Origin: an uncultured Pelagibacteraceae bacterium
GTDB taxonomy: Bacteria; Pseudomonadota; Alphaproteobacteria; Pelagibacterales; Pelagibacteraceae
Assembly (NCBI GenBank): GCA_902552805.1
Contig: CACDIC010000004.1
Span: 1 to 64,000, forward strand
Length of the DNA: 64,000 nucleotides
Direction: 5' to 3'
Position numbers and translations under genes: made by a program. Shown here in pieces: positions 38,619 through 46,840 of this stretch. Positions within the stretch are counted from its first letter, which is position 1. Each line of letters opens with the position of its first letter. A model generated the notes under the pieces. It was not told where the DNA came from, ran no database searches, and was given only the letters and a program-made list of their open reading frames with translations.

Positions 38619-40358
38619 ATGACTTTAAATTTGATTAAAAAATTTTCAGAATATTTTATTTTAAGTAAAAAAAATTTTGTAATTAATAAAGATTTAATAG
38701 AAAATTTTGTAAATAATAATCATTTTGAAAATTTATTGATAAATCTTACAGAAATAAATCCCTATGATGTAAAAATAGCAAATGAATTTTCAAAACTAAA
38801 TGCTATTTCCTCACTACCTCATTTGAGAATTTTAAAAACTTCTCTAAATTTAACAACTGAAAGATTTTTTCTTGAACTTTCACATTTAGTTTTACCCTTT
38901 AATAAAGATTTATCAAAAAACCTAAATTTTTTATCTTCAAGTATCAGTGATACAGAGTTTGGAAACTCTAAATTAATCTCAAATTTACTTAACAGCTCCA
39001 AACATGCTTTTTATAAACAGCTTATTTTAGATTATGAGCAGAAAAATCCCTTAGCTTTGTATCCAACTTCCAGTTATAGAAATTCTAATGGACATGTTGT
39101 TAGCTCAAAAGATTATCAACAAATAGAAGCAACAATGAACTTAAACACATTTACATCAATTAAGGTTGAAGAGGACACGCTTAATATCAACAATCCTCTT
39201 TTAAGAGATAACTATAAATCATTTGGAAGATGTGTTTGTTTAATAGATCAAAATATTGAGGATAATTATGGACTAGCAATTGAAAATTATTTTAATCATC
39301 ATTCTATTATATTAGAGAAATTGGTTTATAGAGCTATGGAGGTTGATAAACATATAAAAAATGTGGAAAAAATAGTTGAGGATTTTAGAAAATTAGGTGT
39401 AAACAGAAATGAACCTATTTTGATAATTGGTGGAGGAGTTATAGGAGACATAGGAGCTTTTGCTGCATCTATTTATCATAGAAGCACTCCTTATATAATG
39501 TTATCAACATCAGTTGTCAGCGCAATAGATAGTGGACCTAGTCCAAGATCGTGTTGTGACGCTGGTGGATTTAAAAACCTTTTAGGATCTTTTCATGCAC
39601 CAGTGCTAAATATATCTGATCGATCATTTTTTAAAAGCTTGAGAACTTCTTGGGTTAGGCATGGGATTGCCGAAATTCATAAGATGGCAGTAATTAGAGA
39701 CAAAGAATTATTTATTTTACTTGAGGACACAGGGCTTGATTTGATGAATACTCATTTTGGTACAATAAATTGCAGTTCTCAAAATGAAATAGTATCTAAA
39801 TCAAAAAAAATTATCGGATTGTCTTTAAAAAGCTATGTTGAGAGTGAATATGATAATTTACACGAAGTTCACAGCATCAGAGATCATGCATTTGGCCATG
39901 GATTAAGTGCAAACTTTGAACTTAAAGCAGGATTACTACATGGTCATGCTATAAGTGTTGAAATGACCTTAAGTTCTTTTATGTCTTACAAAAGAGGCTG
40001 GTTAAGTGAAAAAGATTTACATAGAATTTTGAAATTATTTAGCGAATACGAATTAAGTTTATGGCATGAAATATTGTTAGATGAAAAATGCATGAATGAA
40101 GGTTTTGATAAAATTCTTCAAAAAAGAGGTGGTAACCTAGCTATTCCAGTTCCAATTGCTATCGGAAAATGTAAATATATTAATGATTTAACAAAACCTG
40201 AATTAAAAGAAATCATACAAGAATTTAAACAAGTAGTTTCAAAATATCCTAGAAAAGGATTGGGTGTTGAACCTCTTTGTTCAGATGCAGGCCTTGAAGA
40301 TCCAGTCACTGTTTTTAAAGCAGATGAAAATATAGAAAAAGAAGCAAAATTAAATTAA
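38619..40358 (+). CDS. 3-dehydroquinate-synthase-family sugar phosphate cyclase with N-terminal extension
   Basis: 579 aa. Residues from about 200 on are a DHQS-like cyclase: NAD site LIIGGGVIGDIGAFAASIYHR; metal-site Glu in GIAEIHKMAVIRD and His residues in RDHAFGHGLSANFE and LLHGHAISVEM. Where DHQS reads SSVGGKTGIN, this has SGPSPRSCCDAGGFKN, so it is not a shikimate-pathway enzyme; the closest fit is the sedoheptulose-7-phosphate cyclase or EboD-like branch. The first 190 residues match nothing I recognise. The glycosyltransferase that follows begins 4 bases after the stop. Product unknown. Confidence 0.7.
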   Translation: MTLNLIKKFSEYFILSKKNFVINKDLIENFVNNNHFENLLINLTEINPYDVKIANEFSKLNAISSLPHLRILKTSLNLTTERFFLELSHLVLPFNKDLSKNLNFLSSSISDTEFGNSKLISNLLNSSKHAFYKQLILDYEQKNPLALYPTSSYRNSNGHVVSSKDYQQIEATMNLNTFTSIKVEEDTLNINNPLLRDNYKSFGRCVCLIDQNIEDNYGLAIENYFNHHSIILEKLVYRAMEVDKHIKNVEKIVEDFRKLGVNRNEPILIIGGGVIGDIGAFAASIYHRSTPYIMLSTSVVSAIDSGPSPRSCCDAGGFKNLLGSFHAPVLNISDRSFFKSLRTSWVRHGIAEIHKMAVIRDKELFILLEDTGLDLMNTHFGTINCSSQNEIVSKSKKIIGLSLKSYVESEYDNLHEVHSIRDHAFGHGLSANFELKAGLLHGHAISVEMTLSSFMSYKRGWLSEKDLHRILKLFSEYELSLWHEILLDEKCMNEGFDKILQKRGGNLAIPVPIAIGKCKYINDLTKPELKEIIQEFKQVVSKYPRKGLGVEPLCSDAGLEDPVTVFKADENIEKEAKLN

Positions 40359-40362
40359 TAAA

Positions 40363-41343
40363 ATGTACCAATTTGTGATTCCAATTCACCATGTGAATTG
40401 GAGTACAAGATCAGTTCTCGAGGGAATTTCCCAAAAATATAAACCAAAACAAATTTATGTCGTAACTTCTGATCATGAGATAAAAATTTTTAAAGATAAA
40501 TCTAACTCTTGGGATATTGAAAATTTAACATTGCTGGAAGAGGATAATTTTTTTTTAAATAAATATGGTTTAACAAAAAAAGATATCGTTTCTCAAATTA
40601 CTCAAAATAAACCCAATTATTCCCCTGGTTGGTTGTATCAACAGATTATTAAATTAGGAGCTAGTGATGTTATAGATGAATTAGAGGATGTTTTTTTAGT
40701 ATGGGATGCAGATTTGTTACCAGTAAAATCATGGCCGATCATTGATGAAAATAATGAGAAGTTTGCTTTACTTCAAGATAAATCATATGGAAACCAGGAT
40801 GTTTTAAATTCATGGAAAAATTTAATTATCAATGTATTGGAAATAAATCCTGTTGAGGACATCAGAGGAACATTTACTTCACATCATATGGTTTTTAAAA
40901 AAAAGTATTTAAAAAGTCTTAAGTTAAAATTTAAAGATCACTTCAAATCAGATCAAAATTGGATTGAATTAATAATAAAAGCTACAAATATATATGGTTC
41001 TTTTGGAGAATATTGGACTTATGCCAGTTGGGTAAATCATATAAATAAAGATGATTTAAATTATTATCCTTATGAAAAATATGGTTTAACCACAGAAAGA
41101 TTTTATGATGATGGCAATGGTTTATTTTCAAGAAAATACAAGAAATTTAGTAATTTTGATGAAAAAAAAGACTTTTATCCGTCTTATTCGTCTATATTAA
41201 ATTTTATAGATAAAAATTATCAGCTACCTCCTTCTTCTTTATCATTTGAAACGAATATCAGGCACACAAAGAAAAAAGATGAGAATATCCACCTTGAGGA
41301 AAAAAGATCTATTTGGAGAGAAAAAGTTTATGATAGAGATTAA
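40363..41343 (+). CDS. DUF6492-like glycosyltransferase
   Basis: 326 aa. FVIPIHHVNWSTRSVLEGI at the start, SPGWLYQQIIKLGASDVI, the acidic FLVWDADLLPVKSWPI (a DxD-type site) and GTFTSHHMVFKKKYL. These resemble the DUF6492 family of predicted GT-A glycosyltransferases. It lies 4 bases behind the sugar phosphate cyclase, which suggests that a sugar is added to a cyclitol or that both act on one glycan. Neither donor nor acceptor can be seen. Confidence 0.68.
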   Translation: MYQFVIPIHHVNWSTRSVLEGISQKYKPKQIYVVTSDHEIKIFKDKSNSWDIENLTLLEEDNFFLNKYGLTKKDIVSQITQNKPNYSPGWLYQQIIKLGASDVIDELEDVFLVWDADLLPVKSWPIIDENNEKFALLQDKSYGNQDVLNSWKNLIINVLEINPVEDIRGTFTSHHMVFKKKYLKSLKLKFKDHFKSDQNWIELIIKATNIYGSFGEYWTYASWVNHINKDDLNYYPYEKYGLTTERFYDDGNGLFSRKYKKFSNFDEKKDFYPSYSSILNFIDKNYQLPPSSLSFETNIRHTKKKDENIHLEEKRSIWREKVYDRD

Positions 41344-41410
41344 AAGATTTAATAATGTTCATGATGGAAGATCAATATTAATGAAGGAAGGAAATTCAAT
41401 TGAAAATTAA
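41330..41410 (+). CDS. Possible 26-aa ORF overlapping the glycosyltransferase end
   Basis: ATG at 41330, 14 bases before the stop of the glycosyltransferase gene, in the +1 frame, ending TAA at 41408-41410. The peptide starts MIEIKRFNN and ends KEGNSIEN. It fills the 70-base gap before the next gene. No ribosome site and no recognised similarity, so it may be a chance ORF or the displaced tail of the glycosyltransferase after an old frameshift. Confidence 0.2.
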   Translation: MIEIKRFNNVHDGRSILMKEGNSIEN

Positions 41411-41413
41411 ATT

Positions 41414-41803
41414 ATGATTGAACAAGTTAGTATTTATTTAATAGCAATGATTTTAGGAATAATGTTATTTTTTTCGTTTGTGATTGCTCCAGTAGTATTT
41501 ACTACTTTAGATGAAGATAATGCTCGAAAGTTTATAAGAAGAATATTTCCTTTTTATTATAATGTTAATTTAGCGATTAGCTTTATTGTTCTACTACTTT
41601 TTTTATTTTTAAGTAAATTAGGTGTTGATTTTTATTTAATCTTAATAATCACAATTTTATTTGCTATATCAAACTATTTATTAATGCCGTTAATTAATAA
41701 ATACAGAGATGAAAAACAGGATAAAAAATTCAAATATTCACACTTTATCTCAGTAGTAATTAATTTTGTTCAAATGATTTGTTTGGTGTTTCTTTTAATT
41801 TAA
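41414..41803 (+). CDS. Small four-span membrane protein (DUF4149/TMEM205-like)
   Basis: 129 aa. Four hydrophobic segments: residues 4-27, 47-68, 71-90 and 107-128. The FFSFVIAPVVFTTLDEDNARKFIRRIFPFYY segment, with Pro after the first span and an Arg-rich turn, resembles DUF4149/TMEM205 proteins. Function unknown. Its end overlaps the end of a 45-aa ORF on the other strand. Confidence 0.6.
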   Translation: MIEQVSIYLIAMILGIMLFFSFVIAPVVFTTLDEDNARKFIRRIFPFYYNVNLAISFIVLLLFLFLSKLGVDFYLILIITILFAISNYLLMPLINKYRDEKQDKKFKYSHFISVVINFVQMICLVFLLI

Positions 41804-41932
41804 AAGTTTTTTATCTTTTTTGCTTTTTATTTCATTTTTTTGATCACAATATTTCTTAAAAATATAAGCTGTTGATACCCCACCAATTAGTATTAATTTT
41901 AATATCTTTAATTTAATAAGTGTTTTTATCAT
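41795..41932 (-). CDS. Small membrane-anchored protein, 45 aa
   Basis: ATG at 41932 lies inside the stop of the upstream 69-aa gene (ATGA overlap at 41929-41932), the coupling typical of this genome, which is the main support. The peptide begins MIKTLIKLKILKLILIGGV, a single membrane helix, followed by a short Lys-rich tail ending KKDKKLLN. No similarity recognised. Its stop overlaps the convergent membrane-protein gene by 9 bases. Confidence 0.5.
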   Translation of the reverse strand: MIKTLIKLKILKLILIGGVSTAYIFKKYCDQKNEIKSKKDKKLLN

Positions 41933-42138
41933 GATTTAATATCAAACCTTTCTAATAAAAATTGGATTACTAAATTGTAGAGAAATACAAAACAAAAAAT
42001 ATAAAATAAAAAAATTACTTCTTTAGAATTAAAGAGGTATCCAGTTGCGGTTAAAAGCACGAAAAATAGGCTAATTGATAAAGCAAGCTTTGCCTGTGAC
42101 TTTTTTTTTAAGTGAGATTTAACAATATTGTTTTTCAT
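41929..42138 (-). CDS. Small two-span membrane protein, 69 aa
   Basis: 69 aa with basic start MKNNIVKSHLKKKSQAK, then two hydrophobic segments (LALSISLFFVLLTATGYLF and IFLFYIFCFVFLYNLVIQFL). No family recognised. Overlaps the 45-aa gene downstream by 4 bases, so the pair is probably an operon. It is divergent from the autotransporter gene across 130 bases in which I see no convincing promoter or hairpin. Confidence 0.55.
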   Translation of the reverse strand: MKNNIVKSHLKKKSQAKLALSISLFFVLLTATGYLFNSKEVIFLFYIFCFVFLYNLVIQFLLERFDIKS

Positions 42139-42268
42139 TAAATAATAATAACTATTAAAGATATATATTCATCATGAATTTTGTCCTACCTAGACATTTG
42201 AATTGTAATGTTTTAACATTTTTAACACTCATTATTTGAATTAATTGAGTTATTAATGATTAATTGTT

Positions 42269-44368
42269 GTGAAAAGTATTTATAAAATTCATTACATTGT
42301 ATTTTTTTTAGCTTTAATTTTTTCTAAAGCTATAGCGGAGCCAACCTTTGTGCAAAGTAAATCACTCGAGACAGCCGATCATTATTATGGACTTACGTTT
42401 AATAACGATGGTACAAAAATGTATGCACTAGAAAGTCAGGTTGAAGATACAAATGATGTAGTTATCGAATTTATATTAACTAACGCATATGACATTTCAA
42501 CGGCAACCGAAAACCAAACTAAAAATATATATTTAGATGGAAAGCTTATAGCAACACAAGTAGTGTTCAATAATGATGGAACAAAAATGTTTATTGTTAA
42601 CCATGCTCATCAAAAGGAAATAGATTATTGGTCACTAACCACTGCATTTGATATTTCAACTGCTACACACGATGGTGCTTTTCCTATTTCTGGTCAAGAA
42701 ATTAGAGCAAATTCAGTTGCATTTAACAATGATGGTACCAGAATGTTTGTAGTTGGTGCAGGAAATATGTCCCAACATCGTATTCATGAATATTCACTTA
42801 GTACACCATATGATCTTAGCTCCACAGTTACTCATCTTAATACTGAAGACCTAAGTTCTTCTCACAATTACTTAGATGGAATTACTTTTAAAGACGATGG
42901 TACCAAAATGTTTATCATTAATGGTAATCAAAATACGATTTCTCAGTTTAAATTAACTACACCTTATGATGCTTCTACTTTATCCCTTGAAGGTAGCTTT
43001 GATGTAAGTTCTTATGATACCGAAGCAAGAGAAATGGCTTTTAGCAACGATGGAAGTAAAATGTTTTTCATTGGTGATGCAAATGATAAAGTTTTTGAAT
43101 TTAACCTAAGCTGTAATTGGAGCGTAATTGATGGTGCTTGTGATGACCCTGTTGGTAAATATAAAGGCGGTAAAGATCATTTAGCTATAATTGACTCACA
43201 AACAACAACAGCTAAACAAATTGCCATCCACGCCACTACGCCAGTATTAAATCGTATGTATTGGTTAAGAAGACATAGAAATAATGATCAATTAAGTAAC
43301 CAAAATATTAGATTAAATTTTTCTAATTCAATGATGGCCTCATTATCAGAAATGCTCCCAGTATCTAATAAAACTAATGAGTTTTTAGATAAATTATCAG
43401 ATGAATGGTCATTTTGGAGTGAGGGCAGTATTAGTTTTGGAAGAGCAGGAGATACCTCACATTCTTCGTCAAAAAAAATTGATAGTAAAGGTATCTCGTT
43501 TGGAATGGATAAAAAGATAAGTGAAAATAAATTATACGGATACGCATTCCGGTATGGTCGAGATGAAGTGGATGTAGGCTCTTTCGGCACGACACTGGAT
43601 ACTGATTCTATTAGTTTATCACTTTATGGAACTTTCCCACATGATGATGAAAGATTTATTGAAGGTATTTTGGGAGTAAGCAAGTTAAAGACTGATCATG
43701 TTAGAAAAGGAGGAGGGAATACTAGAACAGGTAATCGAAATGGATCACAAGTATTTGGCTCAATTAATTATTTTACTGCTTATCAAAAAGAAAAATTTAA
43801 TATTTCTCCTAATATGAGAATTGATCTCAGCTATACAGAATTATCAAAGTATTCAGAAACAGGGGTAGCTAGTCTTGTTTATAATAAACAAGTAGTTGAA
43901 ACTGGAATGATATCCTCAGGTTTTAACTTAAGTAATATTATTGACTATAACTCGTTAACTTTTGAACCAAATGCAGGTTTAGAATTTAGTTTAGACTTTA
44001 GCCCCACTTCAGATGCAACATACAGGTATATCTCACAAACAACAGAATATACTAGAGGTATCGGTCAAGATTCTAAAAGTATTAGAGGCAATATTGGGTT
44101 TGATTTAGAAATGGATAATGGTTTATCTTTAATGACGATCTATGAAAGAAGTCAAAGTGAAATTGCTCATAGTGACACTTTATATATAGGGTTTGGCTAT
44201 GTGCCTGATGAAAGTACTGAGTATGCTATGAAATTAGATAATAATGAAGCAACTTTAAATTATAAAAGAAATTTAAGTGGTTTTGATATCAACATAAGTT
44301 CTAACTATAGTTTAATGAGTGAAATTCCCGAATATGGAACCAACCTTGAATTAAGAAATACATTCTGA
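42269..44368 (+). CDS. Autotransporter-like outer membrane protein with five-repeat passenger
   Basis: 699 aa, GTG start. Signal peptide with likely cleavage after KAIAE/AIA (about residue 23). Passenger: five propeller-like repeats, each with an (N/D)DG(T/S)(K/R)M(F/Y) core, at residues 46-52, 102-108, 154-160, 209-215 and 260-266, spaced 51-56. A Cys-containing linker (CNWSVIDGACDDP) follows. From about residue 370 to the end is an alternating beta-barrel domain that finishes in Phe (NLELRNTF), the classic outer-membrane terminal residue. The barrel should export or display the passenger on the cell surface; ligand unknown. Confidence 0.75.
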   Translation: MKSIYKIHYIVFFLALIFSKAIAEPTFVQSKSLETADHYYGLTFNNDGTKMYALESQVEDTNDVVIEFILTNAYDISTATENQTKNIYLDGKLIATQVVFNNDGTKMFIVNHAHQKEIDYWSLTTAFDISTATHDGAFPISGQEIRANSVAFNNDGTRMFVVGAGNMSQHRIHEYSLSTPYDLSSTVTHLNTEDLSSSHNYLDGITFKDDGTKMFIINGNQNTISQFKLTTPYDASTLSLEGSFDVSSYDTEAREMAFSNDGSKMFFIGDANDKVFEFNLSCNWSVIDGACDDPVGKYKGGKDHLAIIDSQTTTAKQIAIHATTPVLNRMYWLRRHRNNDQLSNQNIRLNFSNSMMASLSEMLPVSNKTNEFLDKLSDEWSFWSEGSISFGRAGDTSHSSSKKIDSKGISFGMDKKISENKLYGYAFRYGRDEVDVGSFGTTLDTDSISLSLYGTFPHDDERFIEGILGVSKLKTDHVRKGGGNTRTGNRNGSQVFGSINYFTAYQKEKFNISPNMRIDLSYTELSKYSETGVASLVYNKQVVETGMISSGFNLSNIIDYNSLTFEPNAGLEFSLDFSPTSDATYRYISQTTEYTRGIGQDSKSIRGNIGFDLEMDNGLSLMTIYERSQSEIAHSDTLYIGFGYVPDESTEYAMKLDNNEATLNYKRNLSGFDINISSNYSLMSEIPEYGTNLELRNTF

Positions 44369-44378
44369 TTAATATAAT

Positions 44379-44420
44379 TAAAAAAATTTACTTATTCATC
44401 ATGTTCAATTATAAATATTA
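44379..44420 (+). repeat. Left copy of a 42-bp promoter-containing direct repeat
   Basis: Begins 10 bases after the autotransporter stop. It matches 51915-51957 with one substitution and one single-base length difference. It contains TTACTT (44388-44393) and TATAAA (44410-44415) at 16-base spacing, so it is probably a working promoter that now faces the island genes. The right copy lies directly in front of the intact tRNA-Leu. Similarity ends sharply at both edges. Confidence 0.8.
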
Positions 44421-44499
44421 CCTTAAATAATTGTTAATCATATTTTAAACAAAAAGTAGATTTAAATTTTAGCGATAAGTATCAAATGAAAGATATAAA

Positions 44500-45567
44500 G
44501 TGAGGGTAAGAGAAGCTAAATTTAAAGATTTTATTAGTATAAGCAAATTACAATCAAGACATAAATTAAAAAGCATTCTTAATTATAAATATAAAATAAG
44601 CACAAATTATTTATTTTTTTCTAAAAAAAATCCTATGGGATGGGTTTTGGAGGATAAAGGTGTGATAAGAGGTTTCGTTGGAAATTTTGTAAAGAAATAT
44701 AGCCTAAGAAATAAGTATTTTTTTTGTTCATCAATTAATTCTCTAGTAGTTGATAAAAAATATAGACAAAACACATACCTTCTACTCAGAAGATACTTTA
44801 ACCAAAAAAAGATTTCATTTTATCTAAATAGCACACCCAATGATTCTACATATAAGATATGGAAAAAATTAGGAGCTAAAGAGATTCCTCAATCTACAAT
44901 TCAAAAAAAACTTTTATATATTCTTAAGATTGAAAACATTATAAATTCGTACTTATTAAAAAAAAAATTTTTTGTTCCCTCTTTAATAATTAAGTTAATC
45001 ACAAAAATTATTAATTTTATTTTTTTTAAAAGTAAAAATAACAAAGACAATTCAAATTTAGACTATGTTGAATTGAATAAATTCGACAGCAAAGTAAAGT
45101 TTTTTCTCAAGAAAAATCTTGAAAAAAATAAACTTTTTCTTTGTCGAGATAAACTATGGTTTAAAATGAACTATAATAAAAAAGATAAAAAAAAGTCTTT
45201 CATTTTTTTGATTTTAAGAAAAAAAGAAATTGTTGGTTTGATTAGTTTAATTGAAAATAATAATGATAGTATAGATTTAAAAAGACTAGAGATAGCAGAT
45301 TTTATTATTCATGAAAAGGAAAAATTTTTTTTTGGAAATATAATAAAAAAAATTTTTTTAGATACTCGGTTTAAAAGATATGATGTAATAGAAGCCCAAG
45401 GATTTTCTGAAAAAAAATTTAATATGCTGAAAAATATATTTCATCTAGAAATTAAACTTAATTCATTTCCATTTCTCTATAAATCTAATGATGAAAAGAT
45501 TAATAAAATTCTTGAAAACAATAAAATTTGGGATCTTTCTTTAATTGATGGGGATAATTTAATTTAA
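44500..45567 (+). CDS. Acyltransferase-like (GNAT-fold) protein
   Basis: 355 aa, GTG start (an ATG at 44486 runs into a stop). N-terminal part, with VREAKFKDFISISKLQSRHK, WVLEDKGVIRGFVGNFV and INSLVVDKKYRQNTYLLLRRYF, has the strand-helix order of a GNAT fold. A second, weaker GNAT-like half follows from about residue 190. Extremely Lys/Asn/Phe-rich. First gene of the island cassette behind the duplicated promoter. Likely acyl donor could be the carrier protein encoded four genes on; that is inference. The gene downstream begins 5 bases after its stop. Confidence 0.5.
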   Translation: MRVREAKFKDFISISKLQSRHKLKSILNYKYKISTNYLFFSKKNPMGWVLEDKGVIRGFVGNFVKKYSLRNKYFFCSSINSLVVDKKYRQNTYLLLRRYFNQKKISFYLNSTPNDSTYKIWKKLGAKEIPQSTIQKKLLYILKIENIINSYLLKKKFFVPSLIIKLITKIINFIFFKSKNNKDNSNLDYVELNKFDSKVKFFLKKNLEKNKLFLCRDKLWFKMNYNKKDKKKSFIFLILRKKEIVGLISLIENNNDSIDLKRLEIADFIIHEKEKFFFGNIIKKIFLDTRFKRYDVIEAQGFSEKKFNMLKNIFHLEIKLNSFPFLYKSNDEKINKILENNKIWDLSLIDGDNLI

Positions 45568-45572
45568 AATCG

Positions 45573-46835
45573 ATGTATAATTTAATTATCCATAAAGATA
45601 AGTCTTATAAAAACTTATCATTAAATAAAATTTTGAAATTTAAGGAAATTGATGGGAATTTTTGTATCATAAAAAAGAAGAGTAATGATTATTATATTTT
45701 TAGAGACCATTTGGGAACTAAAAAATTATTTTGGTTAGTTAAAAAAGGAAAAGTTTTATTTTCTGACAATTTTATAAAGTTATCAAAATTAGATAAATCA
45801 AATAAGAATATAAAATCTTTTAGATCTGGTTTTTTAACTATTTTGAAAAAAAATGGTAAAATTATTCACCAAAAAAAATTGAAAAGACCAAAAATTTATT
45901 TACCAGATAAAATTACAAATAAAAACATTTCCTCTTTAGTTAAAAACCGAGTTAATAGGTTTTTAAAAGCTTTAAAATCAAATTATGGTAATGAGGTTTA
46001 TGTTTGTTTATCTGGTGGCTTAGATAGCACAATCATTGCTTATCTAGCTTCTAAAATTTTTAAAAAAGTAACTGCAATTTCTTGTTCAATGATTAACTCA
46101 AACGATTATAAAAAATATTTAAAACATAATGATAATAATAAAAATTTTTTTTCTCAAGATTTTTTGATTGCAAAAAGGATTTCTGAATTGTTGGGTATAA
46201 ATTTTAAACCTATTATTTTTAACGAGAAAGAATGTTTGAAAGACTTAAAAAAAGTTATGTATTTAAGTCAAGACTGGAGAGATTTTAATGTGCATTGTGC
46301 AATTTTGAATTTTCAAATAGCTAAAAATCTAAAAAAAGATAGAAAGTATAAATCCCAACCAGTAATAACCGGTGATTTTATGAATGAATTTGTAGCTGAC
46401 TACAAGAGTGAAAAAATAAATAATAAACTTTACTACGAAATACCAATTAAAAATAAAAAAAGAAAACAACAGTTTCTAATTAATGGTTTAAAGAGTTCTG
46501 ATCGTGAAAATGGCATATTCGGTTGCTTTCAAATACCAAGTTTTCAACCGTACTCAATTGTCTCTAAAATTTTTGAAAATTTACCTGAAAATTATTTAAA
46601 TGATGAAGATGTTAAGTATAAAATTAATGGAAAAATAATTGATAAAAAATTATTAAACATAATTAACAAAAAAAAGATTAGAGCTCAAGTTGGAGGAAAA
46701 GGTGGGGGAATTTTAGGATCAATGATTAAAAATAAAATTGATCAAAAAAAACTAATCAAAATTTTTAATAAGAATTTTAAATTTGATGATCAGTTTTTAA
46801 AATCATTTATTTTTTTAGGAGATTATACAAATTAA
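45573..46835 (+). CDS. Asparagine-synthetase-like protein lacking the glutaminase cysteine
   Basis: 420 aa. The synthetase domain is recognisable: PP-loop YVCLSGGLDSTIIAYLAS with SGGLDS at 147-152. The N-terminal domain retains the RDHLGTKKLFW strand of class II amidotransferases, but begins MYNLII and has no Cys2, and the domain is shortened to about 115 residues. It should therefore adenylate a carboxylate but not release ammonia from glutamine; beta-lactam synthetase-type enzymes are a known parallel. Conserved C-terminal part is divergent and ends early compared with the neighbour. Coupled closely to a complete AsnB homologue 5 bases downstream. Confidence 0.72.
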   Translation: MYNLIIHKDKSYKNLSLNKILKFKEIDGNFCIIKKKSNDYYIFRDHLGTKKLFWLVKKGKVLFSDNFIKLSKLDKSNKNIKSFRSGFLTILKKNGKIIHQKKLKRPKIYLPDKITNKNISSLVKNRVNRFLKALKSNYGNEVYVCLSGGLDSTIIAYLASKIFKKVTAISCSMINSNDYKKYLKHNDNNKNFFSQDFLIAKRISELLGINFKPIIFNEKECLKDLKKVMYLSQDWRDFNVHCAILNFQIAKNLKKDRKYKSQPVITGDFMNEFVADYKSEKINNKLYYEIPIKNKKRKQQFLINGLKSSDRENGIFGCFQIPSFQPYSIVSKIFENLPENYLNDEDVKYKINGKIIDKKLLNIINKKKIRAQVGGKGGGILGSMIKNKIDQKKLIKIFNKNFKFDDQFLKSFIFLGDYTN

Positions 46836-46840
46836 TATAT

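Noticed and set aside
40118-40309. Antisense ORFs inside the cyclase and many other genes
   Set aside because: They mirror strong coding frames on the opposite strand, lack ribosome sites and have no independent support.
41330-41410. Programmed frameshift extending the DUF6492-like glycosyltransferase
   Set aside because: The +1 frame overlaps by only 14 bases, with no slippery run or stem-loop; listed instead as a low-confidence small ORF.
42139-42268. Riboswitch or regulated promoter upstream of the autotransporter
   Set aside because: Only AT-rich sequence without a stable stem or a convincing -35/-10 pair was found.
45573-46835. Decayed asparagine synthetase pseudogene
   Set aside because: Long open frame, intact PP-loop and close operon packing argue for a functional divergent enzyme.
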